64,000 bases of DNA from Sanyastnella coralliicola (GCF_030845195.1 NZ_CP132543.1:1443501-1507500); one strand, 5' to 3'. Shown: positions 52,720-62,625, counted from the stretch's first letter. Notes: generated from the letters alone by a model not told the origin. Numbers and translations: made by a program.

Positions 52720-54348
52720 TTACCCGAGGAATGGGTAACGGTAATCAGTTGCAGGAACAAAGGTCTCCTTAATTGTGCGAGGGCTCACCCAACGTAGAAG
52801 GTTCAAGTATGAACCAGCCTTGTCGTTCGTTCCAGAAGCACGAGAACCACCGAATGGCTGCTGACCAACAACAGCGCCAGTTGGCTTATCGTTGATGTAG
52901 AAGTTACCAGCTGAATTCTCTAGTGCTTTCGTTGCGTATTGAATCGCGTAACGGTCTTTTGAGAAGATCGCACCAGTCAAAGCGTATTCACTTGTTTGAT
53001 CAAGCATCTCAAGTGTTTCTTCCCACTGATCTGGCTCGTAAACGTAGATCGTCAATACAGGGCCGAAGATCTCTTCACACATCGTGCGGAACTTAGGGTT
53101 TGAAGTCAATACTACGGTTGGCTCAATGAAGTAACCTTTGCTACCATCGTAGTTTCCACCCATGATCACCTCTGCATCGTCTTGCTCTTTCACATAATCA
53201 ATGTAGCTAGTGATCTTATCAAAAGCACGCTTGTCGATTACAGCATTCACAAAATTCGAGAAGTCATCTGGTGCACCCATTTTGAAGCTATTCAAGTCAA
53301 GCTCCATAGCACCACGAACCTCTTCCCAAATGTTAGAAGGAATGTAAGCACGACTTGCAGCTGAACACTTCTGACCTTGGAATTCGAAAGCTCCACGTGT
53401 CAACGCTGTGGCTACCTCTTGTGCATTTGCACTGTGGTGAGCAATCACAAAGTCTTTTCCACCTGTTTCACCTACGATACGTGGGTAAGTCTTGTATTTA
53501 TCGATGTTCATCCCGATCTCCTTCCATAGGTGACGGAAAACTCCAGTTGAACCAGTGAAGTGAAGTCCAGAGAAATCTGCGTGCTTAAATACAACATCAC
53601 CAACTTCTGGTCCATCAACGGTAATCAAGTTGATCACACCATCAGGAAGACCTGCTTCCTTGAATAGCTCCATGATCACTTGTGCACTGTACATTTGGCT
53701 CTCAGCTGGTTTCCAAAGCACAACGTTACCCATCATAGCAGCAGACGCCGGAAGGTTAGCCGCAATAGAAGTAAAGTTGAATGGAGTAATGGCAAGAAGG
53801 AATCCTTCAAGTGGACGGTATTCAAGGCGATTCCAAATTCCAGGCTGCGAATCAGGCTGGTTTTCGTAAATCTCTTGCATGAAGTACGCGTTGAACTTAA
53901 AGAAGTCGATCAACTCACATGCCGCATCAATCTCTGCTTGGAAAGCATTCTTTGACTGCGCCAACATCGTTGAGGCGTTCATCTTCGCGCGGTAAGGTCC
54001 TGCTAATAGATCAGCAGCCTTAAGGAAGATGCTTGCACGGTGCTCCCATGACATATCTGCCCAATCCTTACGTGCAGCAAGGGCTGCGTCTATTGCTTGT
54101 TGAACGTGCGCTGAAGTTCCGTAGTTGAAATGCCCTAGGATCTTGCTGTGCTCGTGCGGAGGCGACATCGGACGCTTGTCATCAGTACGAACCTCTTCAG
54201 ATCCAATGTACATCGGTACATCAATCGGATCTTGGTTATACATTTCCTGGTACATCTCCATGAGCTCTTCGCGCTCTGGACTCCCGGGAGCGTAGCTAAG
54301 TACGGGCTCATTAACCGGATATGGAATGCTAAATACTCCTTTAGGCAT
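52720..54348 (-). CDS. pruA: 1-pyrroline-5-carboxylate dehydrogenase
   Basis: A 542-residue aldehyde dehydrogenase of proline degradation (L-glutamate gamma-semialdehyde to glutamate). Motifs: ITPFNFTSIAANLPASAAMMGN, catalytic Glu region VGETGGKDFVIAH and catalytic Cys in GQKCSAASRAYIP, with GQQPFGGSRASGTNDKAG near the C-terminus. Length and motifs fit the monofunctional PruA/RocA type. The ATG complementary to 54346-54348 (MPKGVFSIPYPVNEP) is chosen; a longer frame upstream crosses the promoter. Confidence 0.95.
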   Translation of the reverse strand: MPKGVFSIPYPVNEPVLSYAPGSPEREELMEMYQEMYNQDPIDVPMYIGSEEVRTDDKRPMSPPHEHSKILGHFNYGTSAHVQQAIDAALAARKDWADMSWEHRASIFLKAADLLAGPYRAKMNASTMLAQSKNAFQAEIDAACELIDFFKFNAYFMQEIYENQPDSQPGIWNRLEYRPLEGFLLAITPFNFTSIAANLPASAAMMGNVVLWKPAESQMYSAQVIMELFKEAGLPDGVINLITVDGPEVGDVVFKHADFSGLHFTGSTGVFRHLWKEIGMNIDKYKTYPRIVGETGGKDFVIAHHSANAQEVATALTRGAFEFQGQKCSAASRAYIPSNIWEEVRGAMELDLNSFKMGAPDDFSNFVNAVIDKRAFDKITSYIDYVKEQDDAEVIMGGNYDGSKGYFIEPTVVLTSNPKFRTMCEEIFGPVLTIYVYEPDQWEETLEMLDQTSEYALTGAIFSKDRYAIQYATKALENSAGNFYINDKPTGAVVGQQPFGGSRASGTNDKAGSYLNLLRWVSPRTIKETFVPATDYRYPFLG

Positions 54349-54364
54349 GGTTTGAAATTTTCTG

Positions 54365-54372
54365 CAAAGGTA
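54365..54372 (-). promoter_or_regulatory. -7 element of the pruA promoter
   Basis: Minus-strand TACCTTTG, a perfect TAnnTTTG box 16 nt before the pruA ATG. Confidence 0.6.
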
Positions 54373-54549
54373 ATAGAGTATATAAGGTGAGAAAACCCTG
54401 AACGTAACCCTTCCTTTAAGTGTACGTACAAAGGAAGCGTTAGTGTCAGTGAAATCTGAAACTAGCGTTGGTAAAGCTTGGGGTGTGGATAAAAGTCTAC
54501 CTTCCCCAAATCGGATGAAAAGCAATTAAGTAACTTGGTCTCTACACCT

Positions 54550-57500
54550 ATGAAACGTCTGGTTACGTCCGTGCTCTTGATCTGCGCAATGGTGGTAAGC
54601 CTGAACGCGCAGACTTCTAAGGAAGAAACTCAGCTACGCGCTGAGGCAGAGGCGGCATTTGAAGCTGGCAAATTTGCACAGGCCTATCCTGTGTATTCCC
54701 AGCTCGTGAGTCTGCACCCTAAGGATGCGGAGCTCAATTTCCGTTTTGGTACCTGTGCATTGTATGCTGGGGTCGAGAAATCCAAAGCAATTCGTCACCT
54801 AAACTTCGCTGTAAAGAAGAATTGCAGCGACGTTCGTGTGTTCTTCTATCTCGGAAGAGCTTACCACCTCAATTATGAATTTGCTCAAGCGAAAGATGCG
54901 TACATGAAGTACCTCATGAAGCTTGATCCGAAAGAAAAGAACCCACTTCCAGCAGAGCGCAATATCCAAATGTGTGATCAAGGAGGTGACCTTCTTTCTA
55001 ATATCAAGGATGTGGTGGTGCTTGAGAAAACCAACGCTGCTTCGTCTGACTTCTTCCGTTACTACAACCTAGAAGAAATCGGTGGTCGAGTGCTGAAGAC
55101 ACCGGAAGACCTACTATCGAAGTACGATAAGAAAGCGGAATTGGTGAGTGTGATGCACTTCCCGGGAAATGCTTTGACCATCTTCTTCACATCGTACGGT
55201 AAAGACGGCAAATACGGCAAAGACATCTACCGCGCAGACATTTTACCTGGAGGGGAGTTCTCGAATCCAATTCGCCTTCCATCAACGGTGAATACGGCGT
55301 ACGATGAAGATTTCGCCTTCATGCATCCCGACGGCAAGACCTTCTATTTCGCTTCCAAAGGACATAATTCAATGGGAGGGTACGATATCTTCCGTTGTGA
55401 TTACGATGCTGCGAGCAATCGCTTTTCGCAAGCGGTGAACCTTGATTTTGCCATCAATACTCCAGATGACGACATTTTCTATGTTGTTGATTCGTTGAAG
55501 CAAACGGCGTACTTCGCTTCGTCGCGTAATACCGCTCAGAATGAAATGAGCGTGTACAAGGTAATGGTCAAGCAGATTCCTGTGAACACTACTTTCATTC
55601 AAGGTGCTTATTTCGCTAACGCGGAAGGGTTAGGTCCTGGAGCGCGCTTGAAAATCATTGATGAGCTAACGGGCAAACCAATCATTGAAACCAAAGCAGA
55701 CGGAGGTGAAAAGGGTTACCTACTCGACCTCCCCAAAGCGGGATTATACACTATTCAAGTGCAACCCGATGAAGGAGCGATCATCCATTCTGGAAGCTTT
55801 GAAGTGCCAGATTTTGGTGGAAGTGTTGCGCTGCGCCAAGAACTGCGCATCGTAGATGAAGGCGGACAACAAAAGCTGTACATCACCAATGAATTTGGAG
55901 CTCCTCTCGATGTGAACATCGCAGAGCTTTCTGCAGAAATGCTCCGCAAGAAGCAAGGTCTCGATGTCAATGTGACCGACGAACTGCTTGATCAGCTGGA
56001 AAACACGCAAGAAGAGGAATCACTTAGAGAAGAAATCAGTGAAGATCAGCTGACCGCATTAGCTGGCTTTGATCGCAACAAAAGTCTTGACGACGTCTTG
56101 TCTGAAATGAAGCAAGCAGCGGAAGACTCAAAGAACTTAGCTCCACAGCTGCAAGACCACTCAGGTGAGCTTCTTCAGAAAGCGGCATCCAACAGTGCAT
56201 TGGCATCTCAGAAGACATTAGAAGCAGAGCAGTTGATGCAAGGGGTGTCAGAAGATGACCCGAGCTACTTTGATAAACTAGTAGCATACCAAGCTCTGCT
56301 AGTCGAGGCTGAAGAATTGCGTCGTGAGGCAAGCAATGCTTTGATCGCGTCAAAGTCACTGCACGATGCTTCAAGCGAGATTGACAATTCCGCGCAAGCG
56401 AAAAATGACAGATACACTGAAGTAACCGAAGCCATTGCATCCAATGACCTGGATAAGGCCTTGAACATCTTGAAGGAATACCACGATGAATCCGAGCAAG
56501 GATTGGATATTCCTGTGATTCAAGAAACGGTGGCAGCTGCAGCGGAAAAAGAAGAAAGCGAGCGCAAGCTCTTGGAGCGAATCTCGAACCTGAGAAATGA
56601 ACGCGATCAACTTGATGCGCGCATGCGCCGAAAAGAAAAGGAGCTGGAATTAGCTTCCAAGAAAGGCGTTCGTGAAGCGCTTCAAGATGAACTGTCTCAA
56701 TTGAATGCTGAAATAGCATCTATTGATGAAGAGATTGAGCGTAAAACACGATCTGCCGAAAACCTCGGTGCAGAAGAACTTGATCTTCGTACCCAGCTTG
56801 AGTTCTATGAGAATGCAGCTAAAGAACCAGCAGGTGAGGCTAGTGCATTCGACGAGTCGCAAGCCACAAAGCTTCAGAATGAATTAGCGCAAACAGAAGA
56901 GAAACTTGACGGATTAGCCATTACAGACCCGCAAACACTCATGAAATTAGATGAGGAGATGCGCGCTACTCGTAATGACATCACATTACTTGAAGGTCTG
57001 TCTGCACAAGCTGTTAGCTACGACGTTCAGCTAAAGCCTGTTACTGGACTGCGTGATACCTACGCTTCAGAGGTGCAACGTATCGACAATGAGTCGATCG
57101 CTCCTGATGAACAGAAGGCAGCACTTCGCGCTATGCAGTTGCGTGATGTGACCGATCAGATTGCATTCTTACGTTCTATGAATGTAGATGCATTGACTCC
57201 TGAAGAACTTGATCAACGAGAAGAGTTGTTGACTTCGTCACTAGACTATCAAGCGACACTTACTGCAGAGCAACGTGCTAATAACGAGACGCCAACAACG
57301 GCAAGCGCTACTCAAGCGAAAGCGACTTACGAGAAAGTATTTGGTGCCGATTCGTGGCGCGAGAAAGGGGAAGCCAATTCAATGGCAGAACGCACGAATT
57401 CACTAGAGTCGATGCGACAAATGGCCCTTGATATCGATGATCGCCTTGACAGCAACGAACGTGCGGTAATGGAAAGCGATGATGCTGCTGAGCTCCGCGC

Positions 57501-60500
57501 TATCCAAGAAGAGTCTCAAGAACTTCGCGCGGCGCAAGCTTACTTGGATTCTCGCATGAATGCCGAGGTATTGAAGTCAGACTATGAAGAAGAATTGCGC
57601 GATGTCATTGCACAGCAACTTCCGTTCGCTGATCAAACGGAGGCACAAATTGAGTTGACTAAGCAATACATTCGAGGACTTGAATCCATCGAGGAACATC
57701 AAATGGGGGATATGACTGCTGTTGAGCATCGTAAACTCAATGATGAAATCTTCTCGAACAAGCAACGTCTTGAGCAATACAAAACAGATCTACAGCTAAG
57801 CCTTTCTGCCAGCGACGAACCTGTAGCCGATGTGAGCATCGACGAAAGTTCAACGTCATCTGATTCAGAAGAGTCTGTTGATTCTTCAACAAATACGGAT
57901 GAACCGGCTGTGAATGCAGTGGAAGAGTCGGCTCCAGCCGTTCATTTACCAGCAGCTCTTGCTGATTCCGAAGCAGAGATTCTTGAGCAATTATCGATTG
58001 ATGTGACTGACTCGGATGCGCAAGATCAGATTGATAACGCTATCGCGGAACGCGTTAACGCTATTGATGCTACTTCAAATGAAGAAGATCGTGATCGACT
58101 TCAGCAAGAAATTGGTCGACTACAAGCGATTGATATTGCTGCTAGTACTTCTGATTTAGCTTCAACTATAGATACAGAAGAATCGGTTGTCACAGAGGTG
58201 GTTGAGAGCATCGATGAATCGAGAGAAGTTGAAGATGCCAGCTCATTGAGCGAAGAAGCACTGACGGCATTGAATGAGCAGTTACAACCTGTTGAAGTGT
58301 TGACTCCAGACGATTTAACGAGTCATCCTGAAATGGTGAATGTAGCTCGCGAGTTACGTGATAACGACAACTTCCAACGCAGCATGAACGAAATCGTTGC
58401 GAATGAGTCGGAAGTGCAAGAGCTACGTCTAGAGCTACAACGCGCAGAGAAAGACGGCAAGAAGAAGAAACTGGACAAGGCCATTGAAAAAGCGTACTTC
58501 GATGCTGCTGCTGCGAAGGTGAAGCGTTCAAAAATCGCTTCAGAAAAAGCAGTGGAGATCTATGAGGCTACAGAGATTGAACTTGATGAAGCTCTAGAGA
58601 ATTCCGCGCTAGCGACAGATGAAGAAACACTCAAGTATATTCAACGGGAGCTAGAACGCGCTGATGACAACATCAACGAAGCCAATCAAATACGTCTAGG
58701 GGCAGCTCCAGAAATTGACGACATCAAACAAGCCTATGAATACGATCAAGCACTAGCGCTAGAGTTAGAGGCGATCGCGATTCAACACCGTGTTCAAGAA
58801 ATGATCAGCAATGAAGAAGAGATTCTGGCGCTTGATCAAGAAACACGCAGCGCTATTGTAAGAGGGCAGTGGGAAGCACCGTCGGATGCTGCTGAAGCGT
58901 TGACCGCAGAGGAAACTTCTGCTGATTCTTCTACGGAAGACACTGCTGGCGTTTCGGAGATATCTAGTACTGCAGATACTGAGTCGGTAAGTGAAACTGA
59001 AGAAGCAGAGACTGCACTTGCGAACAGCTCTGATGCCCAAGATGAAACGTCAAACGATTCCGCGCTAGCGAATGCAGACCCTACTGATGAGTCAGAAGCA
59101 AACACTGCTGAGGAAGAAACTACAACAGCTGATTCTGAAACAAGTATTGCAGAAGAAACGGAAGTGAATACAGTAGCTGAAGAAATAATCGAAAGTCTCC
59201 GTGAAGAGGCTCCAGTAATTCCAACGCTATCACCTTCGCCAGAAGCTACGGTCTTAGAAGACCTACCAACCGAAGAAACCTTGGTAACAAAGCTTGAAGG
59301 AGAATCTGAATGGACACCTGAATACCGAGAAGCCATCGTGAAAACGGTAGCTTATCAGGATATGGTGCGTTCAAGAGAAGCGTTGGAAGCACTACAAGCT
59401 GAACGTCAGAACATCTTCGAATCACGCAATGCGGCTGTTGCCGACTTGAACGAGAATCGCCAACGCATCGCAGAACTTGAACTCGCGTTGAAGGTGGCCG
59501 ATACAGAGGAAGAGCGCAATGAGATTGCAGAAGAAATCAAGCTGCAGTACCGTAACGCAGAAGTGCGCTACCTTGAAGTGCAAGATGCTGATGAGCGCTT
59601 AGCCGCTGCAGATGAAGAAATCAACAACAAAGCTCAAGAGTTACGTAATGCCTTTGTTCTGCTTGACGCCGCAGATATTATCGCAGAAGCACGCACGCAT
59701 GTCCCAACAGCTCGTCCGGCTGGAGATGTAGCAGTGGCAACGGCACCACCAGCGGCGTTGAGTAATTACTTATTCTCGTACCCACCTGTATTGAACAATA
59801 ACCTCTTCGGATTCACTGAAGAAGCCCTTTACTCGGAAGAGACGCCGATTCCAGTTGATCCAGAATTGCCAACGGGAGTTGTGTACAAGGTTCAAGTAGG
59901 AGCCTTCCGTAACCCGATTCCGCAGGATCATTTTGGAGACTTCGCGCCTCTTTCTGCTGAGCAGTTGAATAATGGAATCAAGCGTTACACCGCAGGTTTG
60001 TTCGTCGATTACAACAGCGCAGACAATGCCAAAGGTCAAATTAGACAACGTGGATACAGCGATGCTTTTGTTGTCGCATTCTTGAATGGTGAACGCATTT
60101 CATTGAGTGAAGCTAGAGCCATGTCTACTGATACTGAAGCGTTAGCGGTCAATACAACAAGTACAGAGGAAACTGCATCGAATACTGAGACTACTACCGA
60201 GGCAACAGAAAATCCTGCGTCTTCAACTGCTGAATCAAGCAGCGATGAAACGACATCTACAGAGGAGTCTTCTCCAAGCTTTAGCGCCGATGGCACAGGT
60301 TTAGAAGAGCCAATTCTTACGATTCCGTCATTCGCAACAGATTGGGAAAGTATGGAAGGGGAGTTCTACTCAGTTCAGATAGGAGTTTACAGCAAGCCGG
60401 TTTCTTTGACTGATCTTTACAATGTCAATGATGTGATGGCAGAACGCACGGTGAGCGGATTCATTCGTTATACTTCTGGAAGCTTCACGAACAAGGCTGA

Positions 60501-60870
60501 TGCGGAAGCACGCAAGAACCAAGCACGCGCAAACGGTATCACAGATGCCTTCATTGTGGCATATAAAGACGGTAAGAAGGTGGCTGTATCAAGCATCAAT
60601 CCTTCAACCAACCCTTCAACTTCGCAAGAGGCTGTTGAGCAACCTACTCCTGACCAGGTTTTCAAAGTGAAGATTGGATCTTACACTGATGAAGTGCCAG
60701 GCAAGGCCGCAATGGCTATGCTCATGCTCGAATCAAAGTGGGGGATTTACCAGACGACTTCAAACGGCGTGACGACTTACTGGACACGTGATTTGAATTC
60801 ACAATCAGAGGTGAATCAAGTCATCAACGACTTCAATGAATACGAGGTTTCGGTGACGCAAGTGCCTTAA
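54550..60870 (+). CDS. Giant TPR/PD40/coiled-coil protein with three SPOR domains
   Basis: A 2106-residue envelope protein. The ATG at 54550 gives a clean signal peptide (MKRLVTSVLLICAMVVSLNAQ). Order: TPR (~35-125), PD40 propeller (~145-315, FAFMHPDGKTFYFASKGHNSMGGYDIF), a regulatory-like beta domain (~345-440), a very long acidic, Ala/Glu-rich coiled-coil region with low-complexity Ser/Thr/Glu linkers (~470-1690), and SPOR domains at ~1776 (VVYKVQVGAFRN), ~1937 (EFYSVQIGVYSKP) and ~2035 (VFKVKIGSYTDEV). SPOR domains bind denuded peptidoglycan at division sites in characterised proteins. The first half mirrors the PorE-like protein at 126-2108, with SPOR in place of OmpA. Function unknown. 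Confidence 0.85.
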   Translation: MKRLVTSVLLICAMVVSLNAQTSKEETQLRAEAEAAFEAGKFAQAYPVYSQLVSLHPKDAELNFRFGTCALYAGVEKSKAIRHLNFAVKKNCSDVRVFFYLGRAYHLNYEFAQAKDAYMKYLMKLDPKEKNPLPAERNIQMCDQGGDLLSNIKDVVVLEKTNAASSDFFRYYNLEEIGGRVLKTPEDLLSKYDKKAELVSVMHFPGNALTIFFTSYGKDGKYGKDIYRADILPGGEFSNPIRLPSTVNTAYDEDFAFMHPDGKTFYFASKGHNSMGGYDIFRCDYDAASNRFSQAVNLDFAINTPDDDIFYVVDSLKQTAYFASSRNTAQNEMSVYKVMVKQIPVNTTFIQGAYFANAEGLGPGARLKIIDELTGKPIIETKADGGEKGYLLDLPKAGLYTIQVQPDEGAIIHSGSFEVPDFGGSVALRQELRIVDEGGQQKLYITNEFGAPLDVNIAELSAEMLRKKQGLDVNVTDELLDQLENTQEEESLREEISEDQLTALAGFDRNKSLDDVLSEMKQAAEDSKNLAPQLQDHSGELLQKAASNSALASQKTLEAEQLMQGVSEDDPSYFDKLVAYQALLVEAEELRREASNALIASKSLHDASSEIDNSAQAKNDRYTEVTEAIASNDLDKALNILKEYHDESEQGLDIPVIQETVAAAAEKEESERKLLERISNLRNERDQLDARMRRKEKELELASKKGVREALQDELSQLNAEIASIDEEIERKTRSAENLGAEELDLRTQLEFYENAAKEPAGEASAFDESQATKLQNELAQTEEKLDGLAITDPQTLMKLDEEMRATRNDITLLEGLSAQAVSYDVQLKPVTGLRDTYASEVQRIDNESIAPDEQKAALRAMQLRDVTDQIAFLRSMNVDALTPEELDQREELLTSSLDYQATLTAEQRANNETPTTASATQAKATYEKVFGADSWREKGEANSMAERTNSLESMRQMALDIDDRLDSNERAVMESDDAAELRAIQEESQELRAAQAYLDSRMNAEVLKSDYEEELRDVIAQQLPFADQTEAQIELTKQYIRGLESIEEHQMGDMTAVEHRKLNDEIFSNKQRLEQYKTDLQLSLSASDEPVADVSIDESSTSSDSEESVDSSTNTDEPAVNAVEESAPAVHLPAALADSEAEILEQLSIDVTDSDAQDQIDNAIAERVNAIDATSNEEDRDRLQQEIGRLQAIDIAASTSDLASTIDTEESVVTEVVESIDESREVEDASSLSEEALTALNEQLQPVEVLTPDDLTSHPEMVNVARELRDNDNFQRSMNEIVANESEVQELRLELQRAEKDGKKKKLDKAIEKAYFDAAAAKVKRSKIASEKAVEIYEATEIELDEALENSALATDEETLKYIQRELERADDNINEANQIRLGAAPEIDDIKQAYEYDQALALELEAIAIQHRVQEMISNEEEILALDQETRSAIVRGQWEAPSDAAEALTAEETSADSSTEDTAGVSEISSTADTESVSETEEAETALANSSDAQDETSNDSALANADPTDESEANTAEEETTTADSETSIAEETEVNTVAEEIIESLREEAPVIPTLSPSPEATVLEDLPTEETLVTKLEGESEWTPEYREAIVKTVAYQDMVRSREALEALQAERQNIFESRNAAVADLNENRQRIAELELALKVADTEEERNEIAEEIKLQYRNAEVRYLEVQDADERLAAADEEINNKAQELRNAFVLLDAADIIAEARTHVPTARPAGDVAVATAPPAALSNYLFSYPPVLNNNLFGFTEEALYSEETPIPVDPELPTGVVYKVQVGAFRNPIPQDHFGDFAPLSAEQLNNGIKRYTAGLFVDYNSADNAKGQIRQRGYSDAFVVAFLNGERISLSEARAMSTDTEALAVNTTSTEETASNTETTTEATENPASSTAESSSDETTSTEESSPSFSADGTGLEEPILTIPSFATDWESMEGEFYSVQIGVYSKPVSLTDLYNVNDVMAERTVSGFIRYTSGSFTNKADAEARKNQARANGITDAFIVAYKDGKKVAVSSINPSTNPSTSQEAVEQPTPDQVFKVKIGSYTDEVPGKAAMAMLMLESKWGIYQTTSNGVTTYWTRDLNSQSEVNQVINDFNEYEVSVTQVP
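55614..55626 (-). repeat. Dispersed 13-mer, one mismatch
   Basis: CGCTAACGCGGAA in the giant SPOR gene, read as Ala-Asn-Ala-Glu. Confidence 0.7.
56398..56410 (+). repeat. Dispersed 13-mer, one mismatch
   Basis: TTCCGCGCAAGCG in the giant SPOR gene, read as Ser-Ala-Gln-Ala and followed by AAAA. Confidence 0.7.
58038..58050 (-). repeat. Dispersed 13-mer, one mismatch
   Basis: CGCTATCGCGGAA in the giant SPOR gene, read as Ala-Ile-Ala-Glu. Confidence 0.65.
58602..58614 (+). repeat. Dispersed 13-mer, exact copy
   Basis: Exact sense copy in the giant SPOR gene, read as Ser-Ala-Leu-Ala. Confidence 0.9.
59058..59070 (+). repeat. Dispersed 13-mer, exact copy
   Basis: Exact sense copy 456 bp after the previous one, in the same frame, read as Ser-Ala-Leu-Ala. 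Confidence 0.9.
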
Positions 60871-60960
60871 GTTTTGAATCCCATTTTCGCATAAAGAAAG
60901 GTTAAGCCAATGTTAAGAGCCGACATACTTTCATTATGTTTACCGTGTAAACTTGCAAGC

Positions 60961-62586
60961 ATGCGATTATTTCTTCTTTTGACGGGTGTTTTCTTGGCTA
61001 TCGCCGGAAACGGTCAAGTTGTGATTAATGAAGTTTTGGCTGGAAACCAGAACGATATTCAAGATGACTTCTTCGAATACGACGATTGGATTGAAATCTA
61101 CAATCCAGGAAGCATTATCAACCTTGCCGGTTATTACCTAAGCGATGATCCAGATTCATTGGACAAGTGGTTAATCCCATCGACAAACCCAGGACTAACA
61201 ACCATTCTTCCTGGTGGATACCAAATCTTCTGGATTGATAACGATGAGGAACAAGGTGAAGATCACGCTTCATTCAAGCTTTCTACTGATGGTGAAACAA
61301 TCTTTATTGTAGAGCCAGACGGCGAAACGATTGTTGACCAAGTGAGCTACCCACAACAACAACCAGATATCTCATACGGACGTGAATGTGATGGTTGTGA
61401 TGAGTGGATCTTCTTTGATGTGACTACGCCTGACGCAACGAACCAATACATTCAGCCGGCAACACAAATTCTCTTCGTAAACGAAGTGCTGGCAGAGAAT
61501 AGCTCTGACATCGTTGACCAAGCCGGTGAACACGAGCCTTGGATTGAGATCTTCAACCCAAACCCAATTCAAGTAAACCTTGCTAATTACAAGATTCAGC
61601 TTGATGGTGAAGCGGTATTTACGATTCCTAATAATGATCCTGTTCGTACTACGGTAGATGAGGATGGTTTTCTCGTCCTTTATGCTGATGGTGAACTAGG
61701 GGATGGAGCTGATCACATTTCAAGCGCCATTCAAAACACTTCTGGAACAGTAACTTTGATCGGACCGGACGACTCTACGGTCGATACCTATGAATTTATT
61801 GAGACAGGAGTAGATATGTCGTACGGACGCTCATCAGATGGAGGTCCATCAAGCTCATTCTTTACGATTCCTACGCCAAGAGTGACGAATCAGTTGATCA
61901 TCATTCAACCTGAGGAACTCTACATCAATGAGGTAATGGCTGAAAACGACACTGATACCTTGGATACAGCAGGTGAGAATGAGGATTGGATTGAGCTTTA
62001 CAATCCGAATGACTTCCCAGTGGATGTGGCAGGATATTACCTTTCAGACAATCCGTTCAATCCAACCAAGTGGCAAATCCCAACGGATCATCCTGATTCT
62101 TCAGTGATTGCTGCAGGTGGCTATTTGATCTTCTTTGCAGATGAACAAGGAGGAGAAGGGTGGAACCACACGAACTTCCGCCTATCGAACAACGGTGAGC
62201 ACGTGATTTTGAGAAGTCCTGACGGATTCTCCATTGCAGACCAAATCAGTTTTGGTCCACAGCAAGCTGATACTTCATATGGCCGTTTCACTGATGGTGC
62301 TCCAACTTGGGTGTTGTTCACGGAAACAACTCCTGAGTATTCGAATAACGGCGCTACGGTAGAAGTAGATGAAGTTCAGATGGAGTACATGATTTATCCA
62401 AATCCGGTAACTGCAGGCCAGCCTGTGGTTCTTCCGGAATTCAGTGATGTCAAGGTGTTCAGCATGTCTGGACGTCAGGTTGACCAGCTTCAAAATGTGC
62501 GCGAAATCAACACGGAAGACTTCACACCGGGAGTGTATCTCTTGATCATCAATGATCGCTACCGAAGCAAATTACTGGTGCGATAG
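60961..62586 (+). CDS. Lamin-tail-domain protein with T9SS sorting domain
   Basis: A 541-residue secreted protein. Signal peptide MRLFLLLTGVFLAIAGNGQ from the ATG at 60961. Three lamin-tail (LTD) repeats follow, each starting with INEVLAGN/VNEVLAEN/INEVMAEN and containing DWIEIYNP or WIEIFNP, a YYLSDDP-type turn and SYGR. The C-terminus (~465-541) is a type A T9SS domain (YMIYPNPVTAGQPVVLPEF ... YRSKLLVR). LTD domains of secreted bacterial proteins are thought to mediate attachment; the ligand is unknown. Confidence 0.88.
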   Translation: MRLFLLLTGVFLAIAGNGQVVINEVLAGNQNDIQDDFFEYDDWIEIYNPGSIINLAGYYLSDDPDSLDKWLIPSTNPGLTTILPGGYQIFWIDNDEEQGEDHASFKLSTDGETIFIVEPDGETIVDQVSYPQQQPDISYGRECDGCDEWIFFDVTTPDATNQYIQPATQILFVNEVLAENSSDIVDQAGEHEPWIEIFNPNPIQVNLANYKIQLDGEAVFTIPNNDPVRTTVDEDGFLVLYADGELGDGADHISSAIQNTSGTVTLIGPDDSTVDTYEFIETGVDMSYGRSSDGGPSSSFFTIPTPRVTNQLIIIQPEELYINEVMAENDTDTLDTAGENEDWIELYNPNDFPVDVAGYYLSDNPFNPTKWQIPTDHPDSSVIAAGGYLIFFADEQGGEGWNHTNFRLSNNGEHVILRSPDGFSIADQISFGPQQADTSYGRFTDGAPTWVLFTETTPEYSNNGATVEVDEVQMEYMIYPNPVTAGQPVVLPEFSDVKVFSMSGRQVDQLQNVREINTEDFTPGVYLLIINDRYRSKLLVR

Positions 62587-62592
62587 TCTAAG

Positions 62593-62625
62593 TTGCTGAT
62601 TTGTTAAAGATTATACCTATCTTTG
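62593..62625 (+). promoter_or_regulatory. rpsA promoter, Bacteroidota type
   Basis: TTG (62593-62595) and TATCTTTG (62618-62625), 22 bp apart, fit TTG-N~20-TAnnTTTG. A ~90-nt leader with an inverted-repeat-like GGCCGTTAG/GGCCGGTTAAG stretch precedes the S1 gene and could be a control structure. Confidence 0.6.

Noticed and set aside
173-59070. The dispersed word as a transposon target or a mere restriction site (its core contains GCTAGC)
   Set aside because: A six-base site would not explain the conserved TTCCG side and the following A/T; no flanking duplications or inserted sequence are seen.
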